A stretch of 64,000 nucleotides of DNA from Parelaphostrongylus tenuis. Its lineage: Eukaryota; Nematoda; Chromadorea; Rhabditida; Metastrongylidae. The notes under the pieces were generated by a model that worked only from the letters and a program-made list of their open reading frames with translations, was not told the origin of the DNA and ran no database searches. Made by a program: the position numbers and the translations under genes. The stretch spans positions 62,001-126,000 of the forward strand of contig JAHQIW010000152.1 in assembly GCA_019055375.1 (NCBI GenBank), written 5' to 3'. Position 1 is the first letter of the stretch, and every line of letters begins with the position of its first letter. Below, in pieces: positions 23,826-37,000 of the stretch.

Positions 23826-25049
23826 GTGATATTACCGAAAACATATGAGGATGTATAGGAGACTTTGGAAGATATATAGGATAGCAGATGCGCAGGTGCT
23901 TTTCCACGGACAGAGAAAATCTGTTCATAGAATGGAGACTGCAATAAAACAGTGTAGTTACATATAAAAGGCAGGAGTGGTATTTTCTCCATCAGTTTAT
24001 AACAGCAAAATCTGCCAAAAATATAGCTTCTGCTCTAAATCATTTACGTGGTAACGTTCCAGAAATTTAGAGCTGCAGTTAAATTATTGTTCTTGCAAGT
24101 GGAAAATGTAATACTCCTAGGTGGGATAAAGTCTTCTTCGAAAAAAGTTTTCTACTGCAAACACTAAAAAAGTCTTCCCACCCATTGCTAACAATGCTCA
24201 CTCGTTCAATAATTACCGTCCATTTCAACGTTTAACAAGTTACTGCTTTAACAGATTTGAACATTCACCTCAATTTATAGTAAACTATTTCGACTAAAAT
24301 AATAATCACTAGAATCCACAGCTGTTTCCTAGAGAGAGATAAACGTTCTTCTTCATCCAACGGGGGTTTTGATCACCTGGGGCCTGAAAAGTGTTCTTTT
24401 TCGCAATTTTCCTCTTCCGAGCGATATACTTGTGATATGTCGCATAACAGAGCACAGTATTGTCCACTTGTGAATCTTTATGTTGCATGCAACATGATGG
24501 TTTGAAATTTTCGTACTGCAAATTTATTTTTATTTTGACAAATTAGATTATGAGAGGTTTTGAAAATGAGATCGTGATATAGAAAACTTTTTAACAAAGC
24601 CTATCAGGGTCGTGGGATATATCTTCCCAGTAAAGCTATTGGTCTTTAACCCTTTGATTGTTCTCCTTATCGTGAATTCTGAACATGCTAAAAACCACGT
24701 GACGCGAGATTATGAATTTTTAATGTATAGTAGACTGAGTTCTTTTGAAATTTACTACTCATGAACTTAAAAAAATTGTGTAAAGAAGAGGAAGATTGAA
24801 TTTAAATGAACTGCGTGTTTCCTGAATTCCAACGATAAATTTTGAGTGCACTTTTCGTAACTTAACAGATTTTTGCGCAAAGCGTTTGCTCACCCACACT
24901 TTTGCCGTGAACAATTGTAGTGTGGTTTACCTATTTTTTATGCCGACATGAGAATAGAATGTAATCTTACGTAAAGTAACAAGCTTAATCAGACTTTGAG
25001 GTGTGTATAGGTCGAAAATGTGTGTTTGCAGAGAGCGAGTGCTGTGTCG

Positions 25050-28000
25050 ATGCAGAGTTCTTTGTCGCTTCCCACAGAAATTGAAGATCCATTTCTCCAA
25101 ATGTCCAACACCTTCAATCGGGCTTCACCATTCGATGATCCGGAACTTGGAAACAGATTTTCGGAAGATGAAGATATACTACGACGAGTAGGTTTTATTT
25201 TCAATCCCTTGAGGCCATGACTACTTTCGCTTTTTCCATAACCCTCAGTAATCAATCGATAGCCTGAATCTCGACAATTTCAATACTGTAGCTTTTTTGT
25301 AGCCTTTTCAAAATCCTGTAGCAGGGAAGATAAAATTGCGTATTAGACGCGGAGCTCTCGGAGTGCTTTGCTTGTACGGCTGGTTTGTAGAAGACTTTTC
25401 CACACATATTTAAGGCTCATTCGACAACACAGCTGCCGATGATTTCTAGAGCCGATTAAGATTTTCGGAAAGGTGTCCAAAAAGAGCTTTACGAGCGCAA
25501 AAAGATTTTGTTTCACACTCTGAGTCATCGTTATTCTGAACGGCTTGACTGTTCGTTCAGCGCAGTTAATAAGTGAGAGCGATTTTTCTTAGTTTGATTC
25601 TGATACTCCCTGATTTTCTCTACAAATTCATACACTTTTCGCGCATAGACTTAAGCTTATCAGCGAACTTATTTGGCAATGAAAAAGCTTTTATTGTAGT
25701 ATGAAAAAACAGCGCTTTTTCAAGAAATCTGATGTGAAAGACGTATGACTTTCTACGAAACGGAGAGGAACTAATAGAATAATTAGCAAAAATACGCGCG
25801 ATAACACGTGCCAAATGTAAGAATCAATTTTAGCTTTGACTGCTATTATGCAATGAAAAAGCTTTTTCAAAAGCAAGTGTAGCGTTAGAGTTGCCAGAAT
25901 TTGACTACTGGAAGTTTAATGGAAAAGCTTTGAGCAGCAAAAAAAGACATGCAAAAAAAATGCATCTCGATAGCACAAAAGCACCAAATTTTGGAAATAA
26001 ATCGCAAAAAGTTACAAATATTCTGACTGAGGGTGTATCACGAGTGCAGTGTTTAACTTCTAATTATCTTGGCCATCGCGCTTTTCTACAAAGAGGTCTA
26101 AACTGTTTGTCTCCATGATACAGCACAGCTACTCGTGTATTCTGCTCACTTGTCCACGACGATGAGTTAAGCCCATTGAGTATGACAGTCCCGTTAGACC
26201 CGGGTCACCGAGTGCCGATTAGTCCGTAAAGCCCAGTGGTCATTGATACCGATAATCGAGAAGAAGGTTACTGGTTTGACCCCTTATCATGACGCTTCAC
26301 AGTAAGCTTTTTGGTCTTATTTTGTGTCTATTAGTATCAAAGATTCTTCTGTAACGTAAATGTTAGAGCAAGGACAAATGCTTAGTTGTCTAAAATTTCA
26401 CTTTTTCGTATAAAACGTAGATCCGTAGGGTTACAACACATATCCCATTCTTTCGCATTTCTTACGAGATATTGCAAAATCGCATTCGAAAACCAGTGTA
26501 CCACTTTTCAGAAGGTGGATGCAGTTCATTTTGTGGAATCTGTGCGTTAGTTCTGTTGTGACCCCGATAAAAAAGTAACAGCACAAAAAGCCTTTTGTAA
26601 ACTATCTTGGAAGGAGATTGAACCAACAAGCTTTTCCTCAATGGCCGGTATCACCAACCACTCTGCACTACGGGCAGCTCGCTCGTCCGCGCGCGACGGC
26701 GGGGTGGGGCTGGCCCAGTTGGGCTACCGTGCCCAAGTGGTTAACATTCTAACTATGATGCCTTTCATATTTGCTCTTCCCGGACAAGAGGTAATGGCAT
26801 GCAGACTGCTGTATAATCATGACAGAGACTCATTCCTCAGTGACTGTTTGAATGGAAGCATCTAGGTTTTTTTTACCACTAGAGGCTACAAACTATACTT
26901 CACAGTTAATAGCTATATCTTCAATAGAATGACAATCCATTCACGAGTGCACCAAAGAACTTTTTTGATTCTTAGTGTACTTTCTTTAAGTAAAAACTGT
27001 TGATATTTTCTCATTTGGAGACTATTTCAGAGTGAAGTAATAAATGAGGCAAGTCTGAGAGAGAAAGTTTCACAAACGAATCGAACTATTGAAGGTAAGT
27101 GGGCGAACTTTTTATAAGAATAGGGTGCCTGTGCTAAAACGGTACGAAAAACTATTTGGAAAGTTTGTTCAGCGTGTTTCTCTTAATGCTTTGATAAAAT
27201 TTTCATTTGAACTTCAAATTAACTTCCGAATGAGAATTTATTTTTCCTCTTAATATTATTTTCATACTGAACTGTGAGACATTCTCAGTAATTTTGACAA
27301 CAGCTTCACAAATTACATCGTAATCAATATAATCGAACCTTTGTATTCCTGATACAAATTAAGTTATGACGTGCTATTTGTCTTCATCGCTGCCCATTCT
27401 CCAGGTAGTGGCGCCGATTCACTCCAACACCATTCTGATGCTAGCCGTGGCACTAAGGTCGTCATGAATGACTCTAGAAAATTTGCCCCTCAAACTGTGG
27501 AGGCTGGAAAAGTGATTAAACTCCACGTAAGCGCTAAGAAGTCGGATGTGAAAGGTATGGTCTATTCCCACCAATTTCGAATCTAAATTAATTGTGGAAC
27601 ACCTATAATTTCTCTATCCGACATCCCCTTCGAGTCATACCATTCTGAACTAGATTCTAAGAATATTCTGATAATATTGGAGATTTCATAGAGGCTGGGT
27701 GCAAGCATAAAAGTTTGAAATTTTAGCATATGTAATGTGTTAGTGAAAACGCAGTTCCTGTCTGATGTACACAATTAATAGACAAATACCTATTTAAATA
27801 TCTAATTAGTTCGTCTCAGCGAGTAGTGATGGCTCCAGTACATTTTCCGCTCGTTTCTTGCTCGTACAGTCCTCGATCATGGTGATGCGAGGAATCACAA
27901 AATGCTACAGGAAGCAGGATCCTCTTGGCCCGCTTTGAACTTGGTGACGTCCATGAGATATATCCTGCTATCCAGTCTTATCCATCTTTGAATGCAGTTA

Positions 28001-31000
28001 GCCGGCATGAGCCGCAAACGCAACCCATTTGTACATCGTGTCGATAGATGTCCGAAAGAACACCTAGAGTCCACTCCACACCTCCTTCAGCTCATCTTCT
28101 ACACTTCTGATCATATGGTCATCACATCTGTAATTTTCAAGATGTTCTGTACCTTTTTCATCTGTCATTCACAACTTTTTCTAGTAATATCGCCATTCCG
28201 GTAATTCGAATTGCACATAGATTCTGCTGAATTAAAATGCTCATTATCACTTTTCAGGTGAATGCTATAGCACAAGATATCGTGTCGGTGTAACCATGCA
28301 TTAGCTTGGGGAAATGGATTAGGGTTTGTGAAGGCCTTCAGGAACCCGAAAGAAAATCCAGACTGCTTTGCACGTTCAATCAAGTCCCTTTCTTGATTGA
28401 TTCTAGGTGCTATTCGCTCAGAGATTGATAAACTGCAAACACTAAATCCTCTCACGCTTTTCGGCTAATTATTCTCACCTCGGTAACCAATCCTCTGAAT
28501 TGAAAAAGATTCTACAGCGAAGCTGACCATGTGAGGCAAATTCAACTAAGAATCAGTTTGCTTGCGATATCATTCCTGTAATCTACTGCGGAATAAGGCA
28601 GCTTAGTCAATAAAGGCGGCTTTTACCTCACGATTGGAAATGATAAGTTGTTTCCATTCTCTAGCCGTCCATTTAAGCTTTTGCTTATCTTCTACTAAAT
28701 CCGCATTCAAAATCCACTTTAAACAGCATTCATTGATTACCAATATATGTATTATAGTGTATTATTAACACTTATATAAATTGTTTTAGCACTTCAGGCG
28801 AACTCGTCTGTTTCATTCGAAAGGAGAAATCGTGAATGAAAATGATGCAAAAGTGAAAAAGTATGGGATCTGTGTATAGATTTTCTGAAAGCAGATGATA
28901 ATAGTTTGTTCAATTTCTAGGAAACCTTCCGGTGTAATTTGTGATATAGTATAATAAAGATGTTTAATCACAACAAGAACTTACTGTCTCGACGTTTATT
29001 TAGCGAAAATGATAAACGATTATCGAGCATACAACATATTCATACTTGTAAAGCATGCAGCTTGTAGCAACTTTTGTATTTATAGCAATTATTCCTTATA
29101 AACTAATAGCGGTTTTTTCTGTTAGACGGCGAAAACTTAGAATTTGACCCCGCTTGCTAAACAAGACCTTTTCTTCTTAGTGTTAGTAATTATTCGCAAT
29201 CCTGAATTTCTGGTTAGCTCTCTACGTAGCCGTTTTTGGCAAACTCCCTTTCACAACGCTGTAGCATTCAGAATAAAATATATTCCGCTATCGCCGCGCT
29301 CATTCATTTTAATTACGTTTATAATTCGCTGCAAGAAAAGCATATGAGCGTGCAGAGAAAATCTCGTGGTAGCTGAATCAATGATTTAATTGAAGTTTTT
29401 ATTCAAGGCGGAGGAAAAAAACTCAACTGAATAACAAGTTTCACCCCAGAAGTCTGGCCCATCAGGCCATCAATCGCGACCCCACCCTCTCCCACGGCCG
29501 TAGGTTGGCCCGTAAACAAGCCGCCGATTATGTGGAACTCGATTTTATTTGCCTGCTACCCGACAGTGAAACGGTCTTTCTAGAATATAAGCACGACGTT
29601 GGAATAATTGAAACTCACGCTATCAAGATTATCAATAATGTGAAGGAAGAGCACTGACCGGCGGAATGTAGAACACAAATTTTTTCTTTATTCTACAACG
29701 CTCTCAAGAAAGCTTTTCCAGAAAGCAAACATATTATTGAGTTCATCAAGACTTGCGTTATTGATAAGATACTGTCTCCAAGGGACGAGTCCTGTCCAGC
29801 GAAATATAAGCGAGATAAAAGAAATGCAGTGACTATGTGAAACGTAATTTTATATTGGTTCTGTAGCGTAGTGTTTTGAAAAACCGTTCACGTTAAATGC
29901 TAGTCAAAGATTCGAGCTTTCAAAGAGCTATTATGGCACAGCCAATTGACGCTTTCGGTAAAAACATATTTTTTGCTTTTGCAAAACGTTTCCGTAATTT
30001 ATCGATCTCAAATCAAGTGAATTCAATGGCATGCTTAGTTTCTCAAATAACTTATTTTTGGCATCGTGCGAGTCAAAATAAGATTTTGCTCCACATTCGA
30101 AGATTTCTCACTGTTTAAGAGCTTTGTTGTAACGAACTTTCAATCGTTAGATAAATAAAATATCTCCGATTATAATGGCATAATTGGCTTTTGGAAAGGA
30201 GTTTTCTGAGCTTTCTAATGACGGAAAGAATGTTGGGCTTCACACTTAGTGAGCACTTCTAGTCGGCTAGGGTGTGTGCGCAGCTGTAATACCAATCCAC
30301 TGCATAAAGCACATGTGAATTTTTTGAAGAAAATCAGAAATGTCTTCAACGCTCCAGGATTTTCTCTACTTGTCCACGTGCTTTTTCAAAAAAAAAAAAA
30401 GATTCGTTGAACATAATTCATCGTGTTTCAAAGAATGACAACTCACAATAAAATATAGATCACTGTTTATAAGGCCAGAAAACTTTGATACCGACCTTAT
30501 CGTGACATCTACGCCTGTAGCATCGCCGAGCTTTTGAATTGAGATGGAGCTTCATAGGATGTCCTTTCTTGCACAGGCGTTTGGATCGTAATACGAGGTG
30601 CCTTTGCAGGAGCATGACGGCTTCAATTTCTTGGTGAAGCTTGGCTAAGCAAAAATGCTCATAATTATGTGAAATCGATGAGAATCAAAAGACAGATTCT
30701 TTCATTATTATTTGAGCCAACTTGTCATTTGTTCTCGTAAGGGCTCTTGTACAGCCCGATACACGTGTTTCACATACACTTGCAGTACAGTACACTTGCA
30801 GACTCGTCAGCCGGGCAGAACCCGTCGTCTTTCGATCTTTCTATAGTCAGTTGTCTCGGGAGCCTTACACTCCTTACAGGAATTGGAGCATGGTTTAAAC
30901 AAGGCATTCGAAACAGAGATATAATTGTGATAAAAGTACTAGCCAAATAGAAATCGAGTGCGCAACACTATGTGTTAGGTGCAAATTTCACTTGACATAG

Positions 31001-34000
31001 AGTGTAAAACGTTCGCCTTCGATGACTCCCTATAAGGAGTGTAAGGCTCCCGAGCGGACTGACTATAAAAAGATCGAAAGACGACGGGTTCTGCCCGGCT
31101 GATGAGTCCGTAAGGACGAAACACGTGTATCGGGCTGTACAAGAGCCCTTAACAGACCACATGATAAGTTGACTCAAATAATAATGAAAGGATCTATTGA
31201 AATTTGAGCGTGGTCTAAACAAAGCACTCCAAATAAAGATATAATCGAGAGACAGTTGAAGGCAGTTCACTTGTAATGACTATTCAATATGAGGAATGCT
31301 GAGATGGCTCGTCAGCCAGGAGCCAGCATTGCGAAATTCAACACACATACCTCGGAAGGCGCGGTGGCCAGGTGTCGTCGCTGCATTGCGCACCCTGCCA
31401 TATTACAGCTCACTGGGAAGTCCTTTCGAAAAACCAAATGCATTACTGGAATCAGCAGAATTCAAACTATCGAATGGTTTCTAAAAGTCTGAGGGAAGTG
31501 CTCGCCCCAACGAATGACGCGTTGAAACGCTCGAGTGTAAAACATACTTTTATTTCGGCTGTTACATTGAAGGGAAAGGTTCCTTCAGAATCTAAGTAAA
31601 TCGCTGGAATTATCTAGATTTGAGCTGTTAATTAAGCTAAAAATCAACTTGGAAAATTTGGTAAACACCCTTACTTCAAAGGGGTGCGGGAAGCAGCGTG
31701 TTTCAAATGTATAAAATCCACTCGTATTGTGCGAATTGCAGAGCTTGAAGAAGTTATTTTGAAGGACAAACGGAATTTATCAATCAGAAAGATTTGCTCT
31801 ATCTAATGGTTAGAATTTTGTTATGCAAAAAATTTTATCAGGCAAGAAATTTCTAAATGTGAAACAAAATCTCTTTTCAACTGGTACGGCGTTTAAAAAC
31901 AAGCAATATGAGAAAGTAAATATAGCTCTAAAATTTACTTGATTTAAGCTACCAGACAGTCATACAATCGTCAGTTAACAGCAAAGAATACGCTTTTAGC
32001 GAAGCCTGACGTCGCCATAATAGAAAGCTATTAAAAATTCTTGTCTTGCGAATAGGGTCAAACATTCATTTGCCGCCTTCTAACAGACATACCCTAATTG
32101 CTCGTATCATCATCTAATTTTCATCTTCGCTTCAACATTCCATATAGTCTGTGATTACGTCAGAGCCACACGTACATTTCGGTGGTGTTCACGGCTTCAC
32201 CAGTGGCTGCGCCCCTCCACTGTGTCGTAGTATGGAAATAGCCCCTAGTGTGCTATAAAATAGGGTTCAGTGTGGGGCGTAGGTCATTGATGAAGTTGCG
32301 ACACCGTCAAAACGTACGCGTTACTCTGACGTACTAACCTCGAAAATGTTCCAAACATTCTCACAGACTAGTAGCTCACTTGGTATGATGATGGTGATTT
32401 GAACTTATATTCGGAATTCATAGAGAAAATTGTCCTAAAGATTAGATAAATTGATCTTCGAGCGTTTTTCTACAATGTGTTTTTGCTCGCAAATTTAGAA
32501 TTTATTGGAGTGAAGAGAAATTTTTTGCCTGAATCGGAAGCTGTCTTTTTTGAGTGATTCACTGTCTAATAGTTGCCGTGATTTTAGAGAGCGCATGTGG
32601 CGCAGAGGTTAGAGATGCCCTTCATCACACACGAGGTCAATGGTTCGACCTCGCGCTCATGGCTCACCAATCCAACCATCCCTCTGGGGTCGGTAAATTC
32701 CTACCACACTGGCCTCGGGCTTGTCTGGGAGGATAAGCAGCACTGACTCGGTTAAGCGGGCGACCACCGCGAGTTATTGTAAGGGCCAGATATACGTTAA
32801 ATCACCTCAAACAAAGTTAGAAGTTGAAGACGAATGCATGGCGCATCCCTCAGTGATTGGCCAACGCCAAGAGCTTTATCCTTTATCCTTTATCTCGTAT
32901 TTATTAATAGAATTGCGTCTTCCACCCCCTCAGGAAATCTACGAATGTGTCGCAAATGTGACGTATCATTATCTACCTCCCACCTGCCACCTTAGTATAA
33001 TTAATCGTCGAGTGATTCGAATGGACACCAGTAAAGTCTCCACTTGTTTCTTTGGCGAGTTCGAGTAACTCAGTAAAACCTGATTGTTTTGGGAATTCGC
33101 TTGGCGTTAGGATTTCCTCCAAATAAATTGTTAAGAACTCTCATCATCAGGTCGATGATTTATCTCCTGTGTACATGACATTCCGTGAAACTTGATAATC
33201 AACAATTCTTGTCCACTCATCATCGTAAAATTGCGCCACTCGAGTATCCTAGCCAGTTTTTTTTCTTGACACTTTGACGTATTCAGCGGTATATCTGATT
33301 CTTGCTATGATGGTCAACTGAGTCGGTACTTCGAGTTTTCTCTTTGTCTCTTTCTCTAATTGCATAATATTCGTGGCACGTTACACATTTCACGTTTTCT
33401 GAATGTTGTATGGAAATTCTTTCTAGAAAATCATGTGAGATTTGTTTAACAGTAAACGTTTTTGATAGTTTTATGCCAGTATCATCCGCCCTTTTAAGAA
33501 AGAAATTGAGACGATATCGTGTTGTTTCATGCTCGAAAAATCACAGATGTTAAACATTTTCATTGAAGCCAACTTTGACAAAGAAGCGATTTCTGAACTT
33601 TAGAGATTCGGTCATGTGAGTATGCATATATCTAGTTGACCATAGCTCAGAGATTCTACTGATTTTTCTTCAAAGAGTAAAATCCATTTACGGTATATAA
33701 AAGAGAAGCTCTGGGTGTGGATGGCGTTGATTAATACCTTAGGGATGCGCCATGAATTCGTCTTTGATTTTTAGCTTCGTTAAGGTGACTGAATGAGTAT
33801 CTGGTCTTGACAATCACTCTTGGTGGCCTCCCGTTGCATCAAGTCAGTGCGCTTATCGACCCAGACAAGTCTGGTGTCAATTTACCGACCCCGGAGGGAT
33901 GGATGCTTTAGTGAGCCACGAGCGCGACGCTAAACCATCTACCTTGGTTGGCGAAATATTTCATATCATCGATTCATGAGTTGACAATTCTGGAACTAGA

Positions 34001-37000
34001 CTTAAAATGATATATATATATATATATAATATGCATGTACACCACATATATATGTATATATATTTGAAACTGAAGAACCAAAGAGAATTATGTATGGAAC
34101 GTCCCATGGATGATAAAATTATGAATTATGGACGTCCCCCGTATGAATAAAACGCGGGTTCGACTGCCGTTTGAGGTCGTATTTTTGTAACCTATATAAG
34201 ATACGTTCGCCTGACAGAAAAGAACATCACGCAGTATAATATATTAACATACACTATATTATCTCTCTGCCGGGTTTCCATGCCTGAATCTTTTCTAGAA
34301 ATTATTCTCAACTTGAAGACCATTATAAGGGTTTGAAGCGCTGTATTTCATAATTCAAAGCCATGAAACAACTCCAGCCACATTGGAGATTCGTTTTAAA
34401 TTGCTAGTGGATCAATGTGTGGTTATTCAAGGTGTTATTGGGTTGAATTACAAAGATCCATTTACTGTCATCCTATGTAGATGTTATAGCGTCGACTTCT
34501 TATATTCCGAAGTTGATTACTTATTCTGAAAAGAAAATCAGAGTAGGGACAAACGTATGACTGAAGACCTTCAACTCGCGTCTATCCAAGGAAATTATCA
34601 TCTCCATAGCTACGTAGACGCCATGTAATTTAGTCATCACTGGTTATTAGCGCTATTCACTCATTCCGGATTTATCCCATTAATTTTAGCGGCAGTGTTA
34701 TCACGTGGAGATGAAAAGAAGTGAATCATAGGACTTCCCCCACTAATTTACTGCTGATCAACAACTTCCGGGTATTTCTCTGCAAGTGATTGAGTTACGC
34801 CATCATAACTTTGTGTTTAATCAAAAATACAAAGTGAAGGTAAAATCAATACATAATTCAGCTTGTTTGCTTCTTTTCTTCCACCTTCAGTGCAGTCTAA
34901 ATCAAGTCACTGCATTTTTTTGGACACCCAGAGAGGTACCAAATATAAAGAGTTGAAGGATAACGGTGAACCAGTTACTACCCAAATAGCCGTTGTGATC
35001 CGAAGATTCCTTTTTTTAATTAATTGTCAGCTTCAGTCACACTGATCGTCGAGCAACCTTAGCGGGTAGCACTTAACTGAATTAATCTCTATATAGCGAC
35101 AGAACCGCTCAGGAGATAAGTAGCTTACGCCACTCTTAAGACAATCGGTTTTTTTTCTTTATTTATGGCCGAAACGCAAAGATTTGTGGCCAGCTGAATT
35201 TCTCCTCGACATAACCTTACTCTTACCTGGAATACCTGTAAGAAATTCCTAGCTTCCCTGACTTGTCAGACCCTGATGGGACGAATGTCCTATGCGGAAC
35301 GTGACTTGATGCCCAAGGGAATAGCCATTATGAGGCAATTAGCCATTAGTTGAGGCGTTTTAAAATCAATATGATATTGACGCATTAGAGATTATCATAT
35401 GCACTGTTATCAATTTATCGGAGATTATTATTGGGCAAATCCACAAAGTGTCACGGATAAAGGTGCCATTTCACATTCAAACTGTTAGCATTAATTTTCT
35501 CTCTTCTGGATGTTGCCAAACTCCAGCTTGTTTGAATCTTATGCACTCCTGGAGTAACGTTTTCGTGTGAGAAATAGCTCTATCATCTATCATCAGAACG
35601 AATGGCGTTTGCGTACTTTACATATAGTTTTGAGCTGTCTGCGGAAAAGAACTTTTCTATTTCTGTGGAGCCATATAAGATAGATATCACTACCTATACT
35701 GCTATAGTTCAGAAAGCGACTTTTCCCGCCAGATTTGGTACAGATACATTCCATGATTTCTCCCAGATGTTTTTCTTCTAGACCTCTTTTACTTGTGAAT
35801 TTCACATTTTAGGCGAGCAGCCCGTGATTTAAGTGTTTAGTAAAGCTTCTGCGGCAAACAACTTCATGTCTACGATCACCGATGACGAATATAGCGCCTC
35901 GCGCGTTAGTTTCTTTGTTAAAGTTCACTCTATTTCGGTATCGTGGCACTTCCACTTAACGACTGAGTTCTGGTAGTCGAATAGATGCAAAAATGTGTAT
36001 TTTTCCGCACCTTTTCAATTGACTATCTTTGACACTTTTTCGATCACTTGGCCTGAAGGCTTAATGTCCTTATGTAATAATGTTAATGTAATGGGTCACT
36101 GTCCTGCTTGGGACGGAGTCGGAACTGTCTCGCCCACGAACTTGACAATATTTTAATCCATTTGCGACCGTTGATATTAGGAGAAGTCTAGCCGCATTCC
36201 AGTTGTGTCACATATACGCGACTCCTATCACCTGTATCACCTGTCGTCCCGTTGATCGTCGGGTGACTCGAGCGGGTACCAGCAACTCTTCCATTTTTCC
36301 CTATCGCGTGCAAGAGTAGCCCAGTGGGTCCTCCTTGCTCTAGGAATTCGCTGAACATCATATCTTTCTTCCATCGCTTTCGTGAAGAAATCGGACCAAC
36401 GGGTCAGTGGTCTTCCTTTAGAGCGCTTGACGTCCCGAGGAATCCAGTCGGTAACGGCTCTCGTCCATCGGTTGTCGTTGAAGCGCATCACGTGTCCGGC
36501 CCACCTTATTTTCGATATCCTGGCGTGTAGAACGGCGTCTCTGATTTTCGATCGTTGACGTAGGTCGGAAGTTCGGATCCTTTGTCTCATTTGCGAAATA
36601 CGGGATACTCCTAGCATCGACCTTTCGACTGCGCGTTCGATAACGGCAAGTGATCTTTCATCCTGCTTACGTAGCGACCAGGTTTCTGCTGCATACGTTA
36701 GGGCAGGGATAATTGTCGAGTCGAAAAGGTGGGCACGGAGTCGGATGTTCTTTGTCCTCTTCACTACATCTTCGATGCTCTTAAACGTTCCCCAAGCCGC
36801 TCGTTTCCTCCTGCTCAACTCTGGGGCTAGGTCGTTCATCACTCCTATATGCACCGAAATTAATATCCAAGCCCTTGTAGACAGGCATTAATAACAGGCG
36901 GCGTCATGGTGGTCGCGCAGCAGTCGAAGAGAACGACCATGCGGATGGAGCACGTAATCTTCACAATGCTTCACATTTGTAATGATTGCGGACTTACACC

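Larger units (their letters stand above)
30694..31195. mobile_element. Inverted-arm element with hammerhead ribozymes (copy 2, best preserved)
   Basis: Arms 30694-30880 and 31028-31195 are reverse complements; the tips read AGATYCTTTCATTATTATTT going inward. Both arms carry a hammerhead in the outward-reading sense. The centre (about 30950-31005) matches the centre of copy 1 in inverted orientation (AAATCGAGTGCGCAACACTA and TTTCACTTGACATAGAGTG). A separate direct repeat, GAGCRTGGTYTAAACAARGC, lies just inside the left arm (30887) and just outside the right arm (31203). There is no coding capacity. It sits in the big annexin intron. Confidence 0.7.
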
